Origin: Anolis sagrei
Lineage: Eukaryota > Chordata > Lepidosauria > Squamata > Anolidae
Direction of reading: 5' to 3'
Assembly: GCF_037176765.1 (NCBI RefSeq)
Contig: NC_090023.1
Location: 214,146,506 to 214,210,505 of the forward strand
DNA: 64,000 nt
Position numbers and translations under genes: made by a program. This document shows, piece by piece, positions 11,463-23,365 of the stretch (position 1 is its first letter; every line of letters begins with the position of its first letter). Below the pieces are notes generated by a model. It did not search any database. It worked only from the letters and a program-made list of their open reading frames with translations, and was not told the DNA's origin.

Positions 11463-13592
11463 TTTATTTATTTGTGCCTTACAGAAGAGGAGGAAAGAAT
11501 ATGAGCAAACACTTTCTCTTAGTTCAGGGAACTATTGCAGTCACATGGATAACACATAATGGTTTTGTGTTCTCAAATGTTGTGGCAGAATGCATCAGTA
11601 CAAACACTTCACATTACACACAGTCTTCAGCTTCTGCAGAAAGCAATTTTGCTGGCAAATTTAAGGCATTGAAATAAAATCTACGTTAGTAAATTTTATA
11701 TAAAACTTGGCACATATTCAAATGATAAGACTGAAGATGTATCCTGAAGACTGGGAGACCAAGGTGGTAAATAGGATTCTACTGTATCAGAACTCTTCTT
11801 TTTGGATGTCGGGGAAGAGACAAGGTGTGAATCTTTCCCTCCCAGTGATTACTCTTTTTGGAAAAGATCAGAATTCTACTTAGCAGTCTACAGCACCAGT
11901 TGTTTATCAAACAGAAGTGATTTGTGTGTGTTTAGGTGTGCATTCAGCTGCATTACTTCCAAGTCTGGCCAGCACAGCCAAACAAATGTGCCCCATTTAA
12001 CCTATCAGAAAAAAGGTCAGAAGAGCAACTATGATTCACTAGTGAGCTTAACATGCGCCAGTGAATGTATTTAAGAAAATACATTACAGAAAAATCTTTT
12101 AACAAACCTTATATCAGTATAGCACATAGAAACACTATTGCTTTCAATAACAAAGAAATAAGCAGCTGGTATAATCTACACTCCTTTTTCTATTTGTGAA
12201 TCAAAAGCAGGGCTATTTATGATTTCAAATTGTGGAGTATAGCTATAGGAAGTAGCAGGTGTCTCTACTTTTGAAACAACAACAAGACTCTGTGCTTCCA
12301 GATAATTCAAGAGCGTGAACCTTTTTCTTTTAGCCATGTTTTTATAGGCAGCTATGACTAAAATCTAGTTACAGCATACGTGTGACCTTTAATTCTTCAA
12401 TAGCTGGCACTATTGAGTCTACGTAATTGCTAATATGGCACAAGAAATGGTGAGAACAGTGGTCCACGGGTAATCACAGAAATGGCTGGACATGCACCTT
12501 TCTAATCAGAGTTCTAATGATTTGATCATATAGACTTTTTTTAAAGGGGAAGAATACACTAGACTTAGCTTGATCAAATAACTGGGAACAATCCCAGGAT
12601 AGGGAAAATGTATTAAGTGCTTCTTCATGACATTTTAATAGCAGCTAAACACAAACTTCCTTATGCATCAATTGAACAACCTTGATCTGACTGATTTGTG
12701 CGGTGTGCTATACATCCCATCTTCCTAAACAAGCTCACACATTGGAAGCTGATTGTGCCAAGTTTCTATATGCATTGTGCTTCTTTATAAAATACACAGA
12801 TGGAATAGCAAGGCAAGCAAAAACCATCTGGCACAATATTCCCCAAAGACTGGGAAGCAAGTAAAGCAGCATTCAGTTATCCATGAATTGTCAAAGGCTT
12901 TCATGGCTGGAATCAATGGGTTACTGTGAGTTTTCCATGCTGTATGGTCATATTCCAGAAGTATTGACTCCTCAACAACAGACCCCTCAACCTGTGAGGA
13001 TGCCTGCCATAGATGTAGGCAAAATGTCAGGAGAGAATGCTTCTAGAACATGGCCATACAGCCTGGAAAACTCACAGCAACCTATCCATGAATTCTTTGT
13101 CTGAAGAGGCAAGTGATGGAAATGAAACTGCACTTCTTCATAAGTTGACATTATCCAATGATACCATCAAATGCTGTGCTTACTTTTCAGTTGAGAGTGG
13201 ATGGCAAATTCGGGGATATCAGAAGTATGAAGAAGCTCTGAGACATTAAGATGGGCAGTAAATGTGTTTTATCATCTGGCTCGGAGCCATTTTGGAATCT
13301 CACTCTACTCAATTTAGAAATTGTGAGCTCTGGCTATTATACAAGTATGTTATTTGCCAATTACCGGTAGATTCTTGTCAGAGCTTTTCCATGCTAAGCT
13401 TTCAGACTCCAACCCATCTGTCTGAATCCATTAATGTGGAGAGCCTACTGAATTAGTCTAGTGATGCAGAACTTCAGAATATTATGTGTACACAAAAGGG
13501 TAAGCACCTTTGGGTAGAGGAAATTTAGAAGTCTAAGAGCTGTATTGTTCCCCCTTAAAGGCTAACTATACTTATATAAACCTATAAACAGG
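11463..13592 (-). terminator. INA: Probable INA 3'UTR with poly(A) signal
   Basis: Going down from the INA stop at 13593, the first strong poly(A) hexamers on the minus strand are the two overlapping AATAAA at 11463-11468 and 11467-11472. A 3'UTR of about 2.1 kb would be somewhat longer than in mammals and would include the 193-bp palindromic insertion at 12890-13082. Otherwise the sequence looks unique. Confidence 0.4.
12878..13094 (-). mobile_element. Palindromic Penelope-derived insertion with 12-bp TSD
   Basis: The 193-bp element at 12890-13082 is flanked by tatccatgaatt at 12878-12889 and at 13083-13094. Its left arm (gtcaaaggctttcatggctg ...) and its right arm (gtcaggagagaatgcttcta ... 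aaactcacagcaacc) are inverted copies of the same module. The centre holds a degenerate hammerhead-like core ('gtgaggatgcctgccatag ... caaaatgtc'). It matches the Penelope-like pieces at 25.3-26.5, 38.9-40.6 and 52.8 kb. It lies in the likely INA 3'UTR. Confidence 0.75.
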
Positions 13593-13896
13593 TTATATTT
13601 TGGGGGTTGCCATGTTCCCTTCTTCCAGATTTGTTCTTTCAGTTTTCTTAGTGGATGTTATGGTTTCCTCAATCACTTCAGCAAAGGCTTCCCCTCCTTG
13701 GCTGGATGACATTTTTGAGGCCAGCCTAGCCTCTTCTTTCTCCTCTTTCTTAGAAGAAAGAGTGGAGGACATTTTAGAACTACTAACTACAGATGAACTG
13801 AAGAACCTAGGTTGGAAGGAATAAATAGGGTTGGAAATAGGATTCATGTTGATGCTGGAAGTGCTAAAACGTGTCTCTTCACCTTCCAACAGTTTC
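13593..13896 (-). CDS. INA: INA exon 3 (alpha-internexin tail, with stop)
   Basis: The minus-strand acceptor TTATAG is followed by G AAA CTG TTG GAA GGT, completing the split arginine codon of exon 2 and giving KLLEGEETRFST, the conserved end of the intermediate filament rod. The 304-base exon then encodes a roughly 90-residue tail: a serine-rich linker, an acidic-basic KKEEKEEARLASK stretch and the class IV-like terminal block EVIEETITSTKKTERTNLEE, ending ATPKI. Human INA has the parallel LEETVISTKKTEKSNIEET and SSQKI. Exon position and phase are those of the neurofilament family. Unlike exon 1, base composition is AT-balanced. Confidence 0.95.
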
Positions 13897-14021
13897 CTAT
13901 AAGATAAATAGAAGAAGAGATCATTATTATGATTTATGGTATTTGCTCCAAATTAAACCATATTCATAAAATACTTTATCATTCATGATAAAAAAAAGTT
14001 ATATGCAACTTATGCACTCAT

Positions 14022-14094
14022 CGCTCTGCAACCCCTTTGGGGTTGAGAAGAGCGGGATATAAATATGGCAAATAAATAACAACAAACATGGATA
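14022..14094 (+). mobile_element. LINE 3' tail fragment
   Basis: 'ttggggttgagaagagcggg' followed by 'atataaatatggcaaataaa' is the terminal segment of the lizard CR1/L2 type LINEs. INA intron 2. Confidence 0.55.
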
Positions 14095-14239
14095 TTTAGA
14101 ACTAAATTCCATTAAATTCAATTGAGCTTATTCATACATAGGTGAGTATAGATATGTAGTGGCAATGTAACTGTCTGAAGCCAAAATGAAAGAGACTGTG
14201 AGGTATCCTTTCTTCATAATGCTGTAGTTCTACATCATC

Positions 14240-14632
14240 TGACAGGGACGAGGAGCAGGGCCTTCTCGGCTGTGGCCCCCTGCCTATGGAACACACTCCC
14301 AAAGGAGGTAAGATCTGCTCCCTCGCTCCTGACCTTTAGAAAAAAATTAAAATCATGGTTCTGGGACCAGGCCTTCGGACAATAGATGTATGCAGCTTTT
14401 AGTGGGACAAGGACTGGAACGGCGACTCGACTGATGAGATTGTTTTATGGTTTTAATAACTGTTTTGATATTTGGTGATGTACTGTTTTTAATATGATTT
14501 ATGTTTAAAGTGTGGTTTTACTATTGTAGTTGTAAGGCATTGAATTTTTGCCATTATCTATGTGTAACCCGCATTGAATCCTCCTAGAGGTGAGAAAAGC
14601 AGTATATAAATACTGTAAATAAATAAATAACT
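14240..14632 (+). mobile_element. CR1/L2-type LINE 3' end with ORF2 C-terminus
   Basis: A frame at the start reads SRAFSAVAPCLWNTLPKEVR and then TFRKKLKSWFWDQAF, the typical CR1/L2 reverse transcriptase C-terminus. It is followed by the 3'UTR and the 'gtatataaatactgtaaata' tail. Inserted in INA intron 2. Confidence 0.75.
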
Positions 14633-14895
14633 GATTATTAGACCATTCAGGTAAAGAAAAAAGTACTACAATAAAACAGGGATGATCAGTAGAATCTAAA
14701 AACCCATGTGGAATTTCAACACCACTAAACAGAGCTTAAGATAAAAAGGTGTTGTAGTTGTATTTTTAAAATCATATCAGTTACATGTTTGAACAGCTTA
14801 GAAATATCTGACGAAATTGAGCAATTTTTACTAGATTTATGAGTTAGGATACAATATATCAATATGCATTTTGGTGGCATGATATGCAGCTAGAC

Positions 14896-15631
14896 CAGCG
14901 TTTCGCAACTTGGGGGTCAGGACCCCTGGGAAGGGGTTGTGAGGGAGTGTCAGAGGGGTTGCCAAAGACCATCAGAAACACAGTATTTTCTGTTGGTCAT
15001 GGGGGTTCTGTGTGGGAAGTTTGGCCCAAGTCTATCGTGGGGTTCAGAATGATATTTGATTGTAGGTGAACTATAAATCCCAGCAACTACAACTCCCAAA
15101 TGTCAAGTCTATTTTCCCCAAACTCCACCAGATATCACATTTGGGCATATTGAGTATTTGTGCCAAGCTTGTTCCTGATTCATCATTGTTTGAGTCCACA
15201 GTGCTCTCTGGATGTAGGTGAAATACAACTCCAAAACTCAAGGTCAATGCCCACCAATCCCTTCCAGTATTTTCTTTTGGTCATGGGATTTCTGTGTGCC
15301 AAGTTTGGTTCAATTCCATCGTTGGTGGAGTACAGAATGCTCTTTGATTGTAGGTTAACTATAAATCCCAGCAACTACAACTCCCAAATGACAAAAACAA
15401 TCCCCACCCCCATCCCACCATTTTCAAATTGGGGTGTATTGGGTATTCATGCCAAATTTGGTCCAGTGAATGAAAATACATCCTGCATATCGGATATTTA
15501 CATTACAATTCATAACAGTAGCAAAATTACAATTATGAAGTAGTAATGAAAATAATTGTATGGTTGCGGGTCACCACAACATGAGGAAGTGTATTAAAGG
15601 CTCACGGCATTAGCAAGGCTGAGAAATACTG
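14896..15631. mobile_element. Non-autonomous hAT element, SPIN-like, 736 bp
   Basis: Ends are cagcgtttcgcaactt and aaggctgagaaatactg. Flanks are agctagac (14888-14895) and aactagac (15632-15639), a 7/8 target duplication. The right ~150 bp ('ttcataacagtagcaaaatt', 'gggtcaccacaacatgagga') resemble SPIN-type hAT elements, which are known to have moved horizontally among tetrapods. The left and middle carry a repeated module ('actataaatcccagcaacta') also seen at 56.1-57.2 kb. INA intron 2. Confidence 0.75.
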
Positions 15632-15639
15632 AACTAGAC

Positions 15640-16244
15640 AGTTGGGTCTCTTTGGAGCCTAGTGCACAAAGAAGCCAGTAAAATAGTTCTGAGGAATCAT
15701 GACAAATAAAGTCATAATGAAGGGCAAGGAGGTTAAGATATGTGAAGATCTAGTGTCACAGACATCAAATGAATCATCTCAAATGCTGTCCACTCTATAA
15801 ATGTGTTATTTTCTTTCATTCTTTTTTCCTTTTAAGAGGAAAGAAAGAAAGAAAGACTCTGTGTAACACAGCACAACTTGTAATGGCATAACAAAGTCTC
15901 AAATAATTCCTCCACTGGTACTCAACCTCTACCAGTAAGAGCTGCCTCCAGTGAGATAGCTATTGCACAATAGCCTTTTAGCTCCTTAAATATCTATTAT
16001 GTTGTAAGTCAGAAAAGTCTGTGGTGCAATAGATTTGCTAGTCTTCAAGCACAAGAATCTCAATTTGATTCAAAAACGTCTACCTAGAAGTTATACGACG
16101 CTCTTTCTTATTCCATTTTGCCAACTACCTTTTCTGATAAAGTAACTCCCACCAAACCCACAGGACAGTACATAACCACATGGACTTTAATTTGGTTTCC
16201 CACAGTTTAAATAGCCATACCAGGTCTTTGATAGCTACTGTTAC
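15640..16244. other. INA intron 2 segment without recognised features
   Basis: Unique-looking sequence containing a short (GAAA)n near 15838-15856. Nothing else is recognised before the INA exon 2 donor. Confidence 0.5.
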
Positions 16245-16369
16245 CTGTATGCTGCTATCTCTATATCCAGTGCCATCTTGACATTGAGTAAATCTTGATA
16301 TTCCCTCAGGTGCCGAGCCATTTCACTCTTGGTTTCCCTCAGTTCACTCTCCAGCTGATTGACGTTGTC
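16245..16369 (-). CDS. INA: INA exon 2 (end of coil 2)
   Basis: The exon is 125 bases, the exact size of the second exon in neurofilament-type genes. On the minus strand it is bounded by TTGTAG and a GTAACA donor. It encodes [20 protein letters not shown] then [21 protein letters not shown] and two bases of an arginine codon. [20 protein letters not shown] is the helix termination signature of intermediate filaments, essential for coiled-coil dimer overlap. Apart from the first few residues it is almost identical to human INA. Confidence 0.97.
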
Positions 16370-17385
16370 CTACAACACAAAGAGATGGAAAATGGAAATG
16401 ACAATATTTAAATGCCAACAACATAGCTGAGCAGTTTCACCAATTAGGATGAAAATACGTTAATCACCAGACAAACTGAAATTCCAATTAAAATATATGT
16501 GACCACAAAAAGTAACTCAACCCATTGGCATTGGGAAGATAGTTAAGGAGTGGAAAGACACAGATTTTTAAGTATCGGGCTGCAGCAACGTATCTGCAGT
16601 GAACAATACAATAAACAAAGCTTTTGCTAGGGAAGAGCAGATTTCCTCTCTTGCCAATTCTACTGCATGAACAAAAAAAAAAGTCCCAGAGAACAGGAGA
16701 GCAGATCACCCTACATCACCAGCTGCCCCACAGCTTGTTGGAAGGGTCACAAAAATGGAAAATAGTAAGAAAAGTGAGGGCTAGGGAAAGAAAAGTCATC
16801 TCTGGATGCATTTTGGAAAGCACCTTAAATTGGTCTCTAGAAGATTCAAATTTCATTTCACATATTCATACTATTTTGAATAAAATGTTTGTTGAATCAT
16901 ACTGAACTGCTTTTCTTCTTTTTGGTGTGGGAATCTATTCTTTTAATGCTATTTCTGCCTCTTAGTATCCTTATTTTCCTTAAAGAAGCAATGATTAGGA
17001 ACACTTGAGCTTCATGAACTGAAGAACACCCCTTACATAACATGACATAAGCACTTCTATTGTACATTTGGGGAATATAAAAGTTTAATGAGCAGCCTAA
17101 GGAAGCAAAGGGAGGTGGCTGGTTTGTTTGGCCTGTAGATGTTGCTTTCCAAGAGGATATACACTAGTGCTTCATACAGAGGGAAAAGAAGTGAAATACA
17201 TTGCAGAACCAAAGCATCAAATTGCTGCTATCCTTGATGCTAGCATTAGCTACCAAAGATACAAATTTATATAAAATGTACATCTGTATAGGGTATAAGA
17301 TGTAAATTATGTATAACCTTTAAACTTTGAAATTTTATAATTAGGAGAATAATTTTCTTGTAACAGTTCATACCCTATATTGGTT
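16370..17385. other. INA: INA intron 1, distal part, no recognised features
   Basis: Sequence between the INA exon 2 acceptor and a SINE; I recognise no repeat, RNA gene or extra exon. Confidence 0.5.
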
Positions 17386-17645
17386 TTTGTCCCCCAGTGG
17401 CACAATGGGTTAAACTCTTGTACTAGCAGGACTGCTGACCGAAAGGTTGGTGGTTCGAATCCAGGGAGTGGGGTGAGCTCCCATATGTCAGTTCCAGCTT
17501 CTCATGTGGGGACATGAGAGAAGCCTCCCACAAAATGGTAAAACATCCAAGCGTCCCCTGGGCAACATCCTTGTGGATGGCCAATTTTCTCACATCAGAA
17601 GCAACTTGCAGTTTCTCAAGTCAATCCTCACACACACACAAAAAT
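17386..17645 (+). mobile_element. tRNA-derived SINE
   Basis: A-box-like 'agtggcacaatgggttaaac', B-box 'ggtggttcgaatccaggg', body 'gggacatgagagaagcctcc', 3' end 'acttgcagtttctcaagtca' and a short (CA)n. Same family as 5976-6250. INA intron 1. Confidence 0.85.
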
Positions 17646-18534
17646 GGTGAGGTTTTTTTTTGTGAAATGCTCTCTGCAGTCTTTAAACTATTTTATTAAA
17701 CTCTCTAGTTCAATCCATAGAAATTAATGTGCTTTAACATCAAACGGATGGAACTAAAATCAAAATACTATGTATTTAATATTCCATCATTTTATAAGTG
17801 CATAATTTTATAATTAGTTCAGTTTCAGGAATACAGGATAAATCAGCTTTATGTTATTCTAAATATCTGCTGTTCTTCCAAGTGCTTTTCACAAAGCATT
17901 AAGATTATAATATTTAAATGACTACTCTGTAGTCTCTTTGGTCCCAATTACAATGGAATATTGAATTACACTGGAGCATATTCACAATATTAATCAAAAG
18001 ACAGGAATTATTTGCTTATATAACAGACCACGATTTCTAATCATTTGAATGAAAACAGGCATGGCTGATGCCCAAAAAAAAGCAATGTAATTTATCAACT
18101 GCTAATTATTTGTACAAAAAAAAATATTTCACTTTCCCCCTCTCTGCAATGCAATTAACATTTGAATGGAAACCCTCACTAGTTGTTCCTGTAATTATCA
18201 TCGCTGACAGTTCAGTGCTATACATGCACAATGCAAACTCTAAAACCATTCATGCATTGTACAAAAATAGTTTTTTTGTGTACATCAAATGATTTCAAGG
18301 AAAACTGGTGTGTAAAGTGTAGTGCAGTATTACCAAGCTTTGTGCTTTCCAAATATTTTGGACTACAGCTCCACATCAATAGGGAACAAAGCTAGAAAAC
18401 ACTGGGTGGGTGGTGAAATGGAGTCAGAAAATCTCTCTCAATAATTCCTGTGCAAAACTTGGGTAAAATTAATCTCCAGACCGTACACGCAGAACAAGTC
18501 CTCTTCTATGAGTATTTAACACTACCTTAGTATT
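17646..18534. other. INA intron 1 stretch without recognised features
   Basis: AT-rich, apparently unique sequence. A short 'ggactacagctccacatcaa' piece near 18360 may be a MITE remnant but is too short to call. Confidence 0.4.
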
Positions 18535-19395
18535 ATGGCTCCCTTTAGAGGCCCTTCTCTGGCCTCCACACCATCAGAAGACAAGTGAGCAGCGATAAGG
18601 CCTTTTTTGTTTATGACACCTCAATTTCAGAATGTTCTCTCTAAAGTGACCAGCTAATCCCAATCCTCCTCTCCTTTTGTCTTTCATGCTGCTTTTCTGT
18701 TTGCTCTGTTTTACTGGTATTAGAATAACTGTGCTTTTAATCTAATGTTCATAATTTTATTGTTAATTTTTGTTACTTGATTGTGCTGTATTTTGTATGG
18801 ACTGGCCACATTGTCCAAATGCCCAACCACCATCTCCCAAAGCAGTTACTATACTAACTCAAGAACAGGAAACATAATGTCGGTGGACAGGAAAAGAGAT
18901 TTAAAGATGGGCTTAAAGCAAACCTTAAAAGCTGTGGCATAGACACTGAGAACTGGGAAGCCCTGGCCCTTGAGCGCTCTAACTGGAGGTCAGCTGTGAT
19001 CAGTAGTGCTGCAAAATTTAAAGAGGCACGAATGGAGGGCGAAAGGGGAAACGTGCCAAGAGAAAGGCACGTCAAGCCAACCCTGTCCAGGACTGCCTTC
19101 CAACTGGAAACCAATGTCCTCACTGCAGGAGAACATATGGATCAGGAATAGGACTTCACAGCCACCTACAAACCCACTGCCAAGACACTACACTTAGAGG
19201 ACCATCATCCTCGGGCTATGAGGGATCACCTAAGTAAGTAAGTATTTTATATTTATATTGACTGGACATGTTATTAATTGTTTATTCCATTTTATGTATC
19301 TTATTGTATTGCACTTATTGTATTATTTACGTTGTAAGCTGCCCCAAGTACTCTGGGGAGAGGAGGAGGGATATAAATAAACGTTGTTGTTGTTG
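18535..19395 (+). mobile_element. CR1/L2-type LINE 3' end, interrupted
   Basis: The LINE 3'UTR starts near 18540 and breaks near 18795. It resumes at about 19245 ('ttttatatttatattgactg') and ends with 'gggatataaataaacgttgt' and (GTT)n. The gap is filled by another LINE, recorded separately, so this copy is older than the insert. Confidence 0.6.
18796..19244 (+). mobile_element. LINE ORF2 C-terminus with C2H2 zinc finger
   Basis: A frame shows GHIVQMPNHHLPK followed, after a frame change, by KRFKDGLKANLKSCGIDTEN and WEALALERSNWRSAVISSAA. A C2H2-like finger (CPHC...H...H) follows before the stop, and the element ends in a 'taagtaagtaagta' tail. This is the C-terminal end of a non-LTR retrotransposon clade I cannot name with certainty. 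It is inserted into the LINE at 18535-19395. Related minus-strand copies are at 29.7-30.8 kb. Confidence 0.65.
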
Positions 19396-19900
19396 TTGTA
19401 AGCTGCTGTGGCAGTCCAGATGACCTGAGGGGGTGTTAAAATGTCTAAATTTTTAAACTGTAGTCACAATCATTAACATCCATGTAAGAAGAAGGAACAG
19501 CCATGCAACAATACCTAAGCAAAATATATGCAACATTAATGCGTTTGATACCACCTCAACTCCCACAGCTGTAATTTAAGTACTCTTAGGACTTGTAGTT
19601 TGTGAGGTACTTGAGTTATTTGGCTGAGAATTCTAAATATCCCATGAAAATGACAAATCCAAGACTGCACAGAATGGAGCAGTAACAAAGTGTTATCAGA
19701 CTGCTACTAATAATTGGCTCTTCATATTCATAGATTCAGCCATTCGCAGCTTGTAAATACCTCCCCCCCCCCCAAAAAAATTTTTTTTAAATTCAAACCT
19801 TAATTTTACCATTTCATACAAGGTATTTAACCATGCCATTGTATAATGGAGTTTGAGCATCTATGGATTTTGGTATCCACAGGTGTTCTGGATTTTTTTT

Positions 19901-20150
19901 TTCGTTTCAGAAGCGACTTGAGAAACTGCAAGTTGTTTCTGGTGTGAGAGCATTGGACATCTGCAAGGATGTTGCCCAGGAGATGCCCAGATGTTTACTA
20001 TCCTGTGGGAGGCTTCTCTCATGTCCTCACATGGGAAGCTGGAGCTAACAGACAGGAGCTCACCCCATCTTGCGGATTTGAACCACCGACCTCCAGGTCA
20101 GCAGTTCAGTTGGCACAAGGATTTAATCCATTGCGCCACCATGGTTCCTT
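19901..20150 (-). mobile_element. tRNA-derived SINE
   Basis: Reverse complement of the 5976-6250 family: 'agaagcgacttgagaaactg' first, then 'ggaggcttctctcatgtcct', and the inverted promoter boxes ending 'ccattgcgccaccatggttc'. It lies in INA intron 1. Confidence 0.85.
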
Positions 20151-20411
20151 GTCCTGGAATCAAACTCCAGCAGATACCAAGGACCCAATTTAGTGGGGGG
20201 GGGGGGGACGGGGGACAGCTGATGTGACCAGAACAACGAAATATTGACAGATGAGCAGGGAAAAATAAGGGAAATTAGGGAATCAATATCACATTTTCTG
20301 GAAGATAGCACCACGGACTGGGTAGCTGAAACCCTGAGGAGGAGCTTTCTGCACTGACAAAGTGCACTGCAGGTCCCATGTACAAACAAATTAAGCAGGG
20401 ATCTGCTAAAG

Positions 20412-20546
20412 CAGTGGTTCTCAACCTGAGGTCCCCAGATGTTTTTGGCCTACAACTCCCAGAAATCCTAACAGCTGATAAACTGGCTGAGATTTCTGGG
20501 AGTTGTAGGCCAAAAACATCTGGGGACCCCAGGTTGAGAACCACTG
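20412..20546. mobile_element. 135-bp palindromic hAT MITE with perfect TSD
   Basis: Almost perfectly self-complementary: cagtggttctcaacctgagg ... ccaggttgagaaccactg. Flanked by tgctaaag at 20404-20411 and 20547-20554. A CAG start plus 8-bp duplication identifies hAT mobilisation. Low arm divergence suggests a fairly young insertion. INA intron 1. Confidence 0.9.
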
Positions 20547-21319
20547 TGCTAAAGCATAAAACAAGTAGTATCTATTATTCAGCACCATGGACAGGGACAT
20601 TTTCTCCATCTTTAAGCTGTGTTTCAGGCTGTGCAGGCAACTCCTTTTCAGTGGGGCAAAGGAAGGATTTACAATGTACTTGTATGAGACAGTGATAGTC
20701 CAAAGCTGACAATATCCTTTTTAAAATACAGGCCCGTTGTTGCGATCACATTAAGCCATCATAATGGGTAAATGCAGGCCCCAAGGGACAGTTATTCCTA
20801 GTGAAACCAGCACAAAAGCAATTCAGAGGGGAAAGAGAAAAGTGCACAAACCTGCTTTCAGATTCCTAAAGGCCCTAAATTCTGCACTGAATGAAATATG
20901 CATACCTACCCTGGCAGTACAGATAAGGAGCATATGGGCTGCAAACAGACTGGCCCAACAATAGATGCCAAACCGGTGCTTCAGCTTTCTCTGTATTTTT
21001 CTACAGTGATTGGCAGTAAAGCTCAAGAAATGCAATTCTCAAACAGTTTTTCAGACAAAGAAAATCCAGATTTTAATCCAAGTGATCACATTGTGCTTGG
21101 CAAATGTGTTCTTAAAACAGGTCACTGTTCTCTCACCACTGAACTTTGTGTTGCTTGTTGGGAATAGAAAAGAAAAGGGGTTTTCAAGTGGCTGAATGGC
21201 CATCCATTGGGAATGGTTTGATTTCTGCATGGTACCGTCTTGGACTGGGTAATCTCTTTTGAATCTAAACTTCTATTATTTTAATGTAGGCCCTTCTGTG
21301 TAGGATGTGTGTGCATGCT

Positions 21320-21470
21320 CATGTGTGCCTTCAAGTTGACTTATGGGGGCCTCATGAATGCCACAGGATTTTGTTAGGCAACTCAGAGGTGTTTTGCCAG
21401 TTCCTTCCTCTGAAATATAGCCAATAGAATTCATTGAAAGCCTCCAATTCAAGGACTAAGATGGGATCTG
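21320..21470 (-). mobile_element. 5S-rRNA-derived SINE, 5'-truncated
   Basis: 'gtgccttcaagttgacttat', 'aggattttgttaggcaactc' and 'gttccttcctctgaaatata' are the reverse complement of the SINE body. The 5S-derived head near 21430-21465 is eroded. Confidence 0.65.
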
Positions 21471-22383
21471 ATGCATTCATGATATTAAGGCAGATTGCTT
21501 GGGACTGTAAAGTATTGTGCAGAAGATTCCACCTAGCAAGACCTGTGAAACCACATTTTGCTCATGGGTGGGCAATGGATGTTTGGCAGTAGACATACTG
21601 GGGAGATCCATCCTTGGATGATAGAGCTGAAGGGATCACAAGGGCTGTGGACTCTGACCCCCCCCCCCCACGATGATGATGATGGCGATATTGACAGATA
21701 ATGATCTTCCAGATGTTGTGTGGTGTCCTTCAGCTCAACCTTTTGCAGCCTTAGCACCACTCTGGAGAGCTGTCTACTGCCTGGGAGGGGGGGGGGCAGC
21801 AGACATACTGGGGAGATCCAGCCTTGGATCTCAGAGTTGGAAGAGATGAAAGGGCCCTGGAGTCCGCCTCCTTGCCATGATGATAATGACAGATTGAGAC
21901 TACAAGGCTCAGTATAGATCGAGATTGACCTTCCAGATGTTGTGGAGTGTCCTTCAGTTCAACCTTATGTAGACTGAGCACCAGTCTGGAGAGCTGTCTA
22001 CTGCCCTTGGGTGGGGGTGGGCAGCAGACATATTGGGGAGATCCGGCCATGGATCATAGATCTGAAAGAGGTCACAAAGGAACATGGAGTCCAACCCCCT
22101 GCCAGGATGATGATGGTGATGCCAATGACAACAGATTAAGACTATAAAACTCAGTGCAGAGGATGGAGATTGACCTGCCAGATGTTGTGGAGTGTCTTTC
22201 AGTTCCACCTTACGCAGACTGAGCATCAGCCTGGTGAGCTGTCTATTGCCTTTGGGGAGAAGCGGGGACAGTAGACATACTGGGGAGATCCAGCCTTGGA
22301 TCATAGAGCTGGAAGAGCTCACAAGGAACATGGAGTCCAACCCCCTGCCACCATGATGGTGATGATGACAATGCAACTATAAG

Positions 22384-22484
22384 CAGGCACGGGCAAATTT
22401 CGGCCCTCCAGGTGTTTTGGGCTTTGACTCCCACAATTGTGAGAGTTGAAGTCCAAAATATCTGGGGAGCCTTCGTTTGCTCAG
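22384..22484. mobile_element. Short hAT-like MITE (CAGGCATGGGCAAACTT family)
   Basis: 'caggcacgggcaaatttcgg' and, inverted, 'gaagtccaaaatatctgggg' form an imperfect hairpin inserted in one minisatellite unit. Better copies are at 26871 and 29496. Confidence 0.6.
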
Positions 22485-23364
22485 GATGGAGACTGACCTT
22501 TCAGATGTTGTGGAGTGTCCTTCAGCTCAACCTTATGCAGCCTTGGCATTAGCCTGGATAGCCCTCTCCTGCCCTTGAGGTAGGGGCCATGACACCCAAC
22601 CCCCTGCCCTGATGATGATGATGATGGCAGAGTGCAGAGGATGGAGACTGACCTTCCAGATATTGTAGAATGTCCTTCAGCTCCACCTTATGGGGACTAA
22701 GCATCAACCTGGTGAGCCCTCTTCTACCCTTGAGGTGGGGGCCATGACATCCAACCCCTTGCCCTGATGATGATGGCAGAGTGCAGGGGATGGAGATTGA
22801 CCTTCCAGATGTTGTGTCCTCTGGCTTCATCTTATGCAGACCGAGCATCAACCTGGTGAGCCCTCTTCTGTCTGAGGTGGGAGCCATGACACCCAACCCC
22901 CTGCCCTGATGATGATATGGTAGAGTGCAGAGGATGAAGATTAACCTCCCAGATGTTGTGGAGTGTCCTTTGGCTCCACCTTATGCAGACTGAGCATCAA
23001 CCTAGCGAGCCCTCTTTTGCCCTTGAGGTGGGGGCCATGAAACCAAACCCCTTTCCTTGATGATGGCAGAATGAGATTATACAGCTCTGTGCAAAAGATG
23101 GAGATTGACCTTCCAGATGTTATGGAGTGTCCCTCGGCTCCACCTTATGCGGACTATCAATCTGGTCAGCCCTTTGTTGCCCTTGAGGTGGGGGCCATGA
23201 AACTAACCCCCTGCCCTAATGATAGAGTGAGACTATAAGGCTGGAGGTTGACCTTCCAGATGTTGTGGGGTGTCCCTCAGCTCCACCTTATGTAGACAGA
23301 GCATCAACCTGGTCAGCCCTGTATTGCCCTTGAGGTGGGGGCCATGACACCCAACCCCCTGCCC

Positions 23365-23365
<1 letters not shown>

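Noticed and set aside
13600-13824. + strand frame over INA exon 3
   Set aside because: Antisense shadow of a confirmed exon.
21954-22896. Histidine/serine-rich frames in the minisatellite
   Set aside because: They arise from GAT/CAT repeats and repeat units in frame by chance, within INA intron 1.
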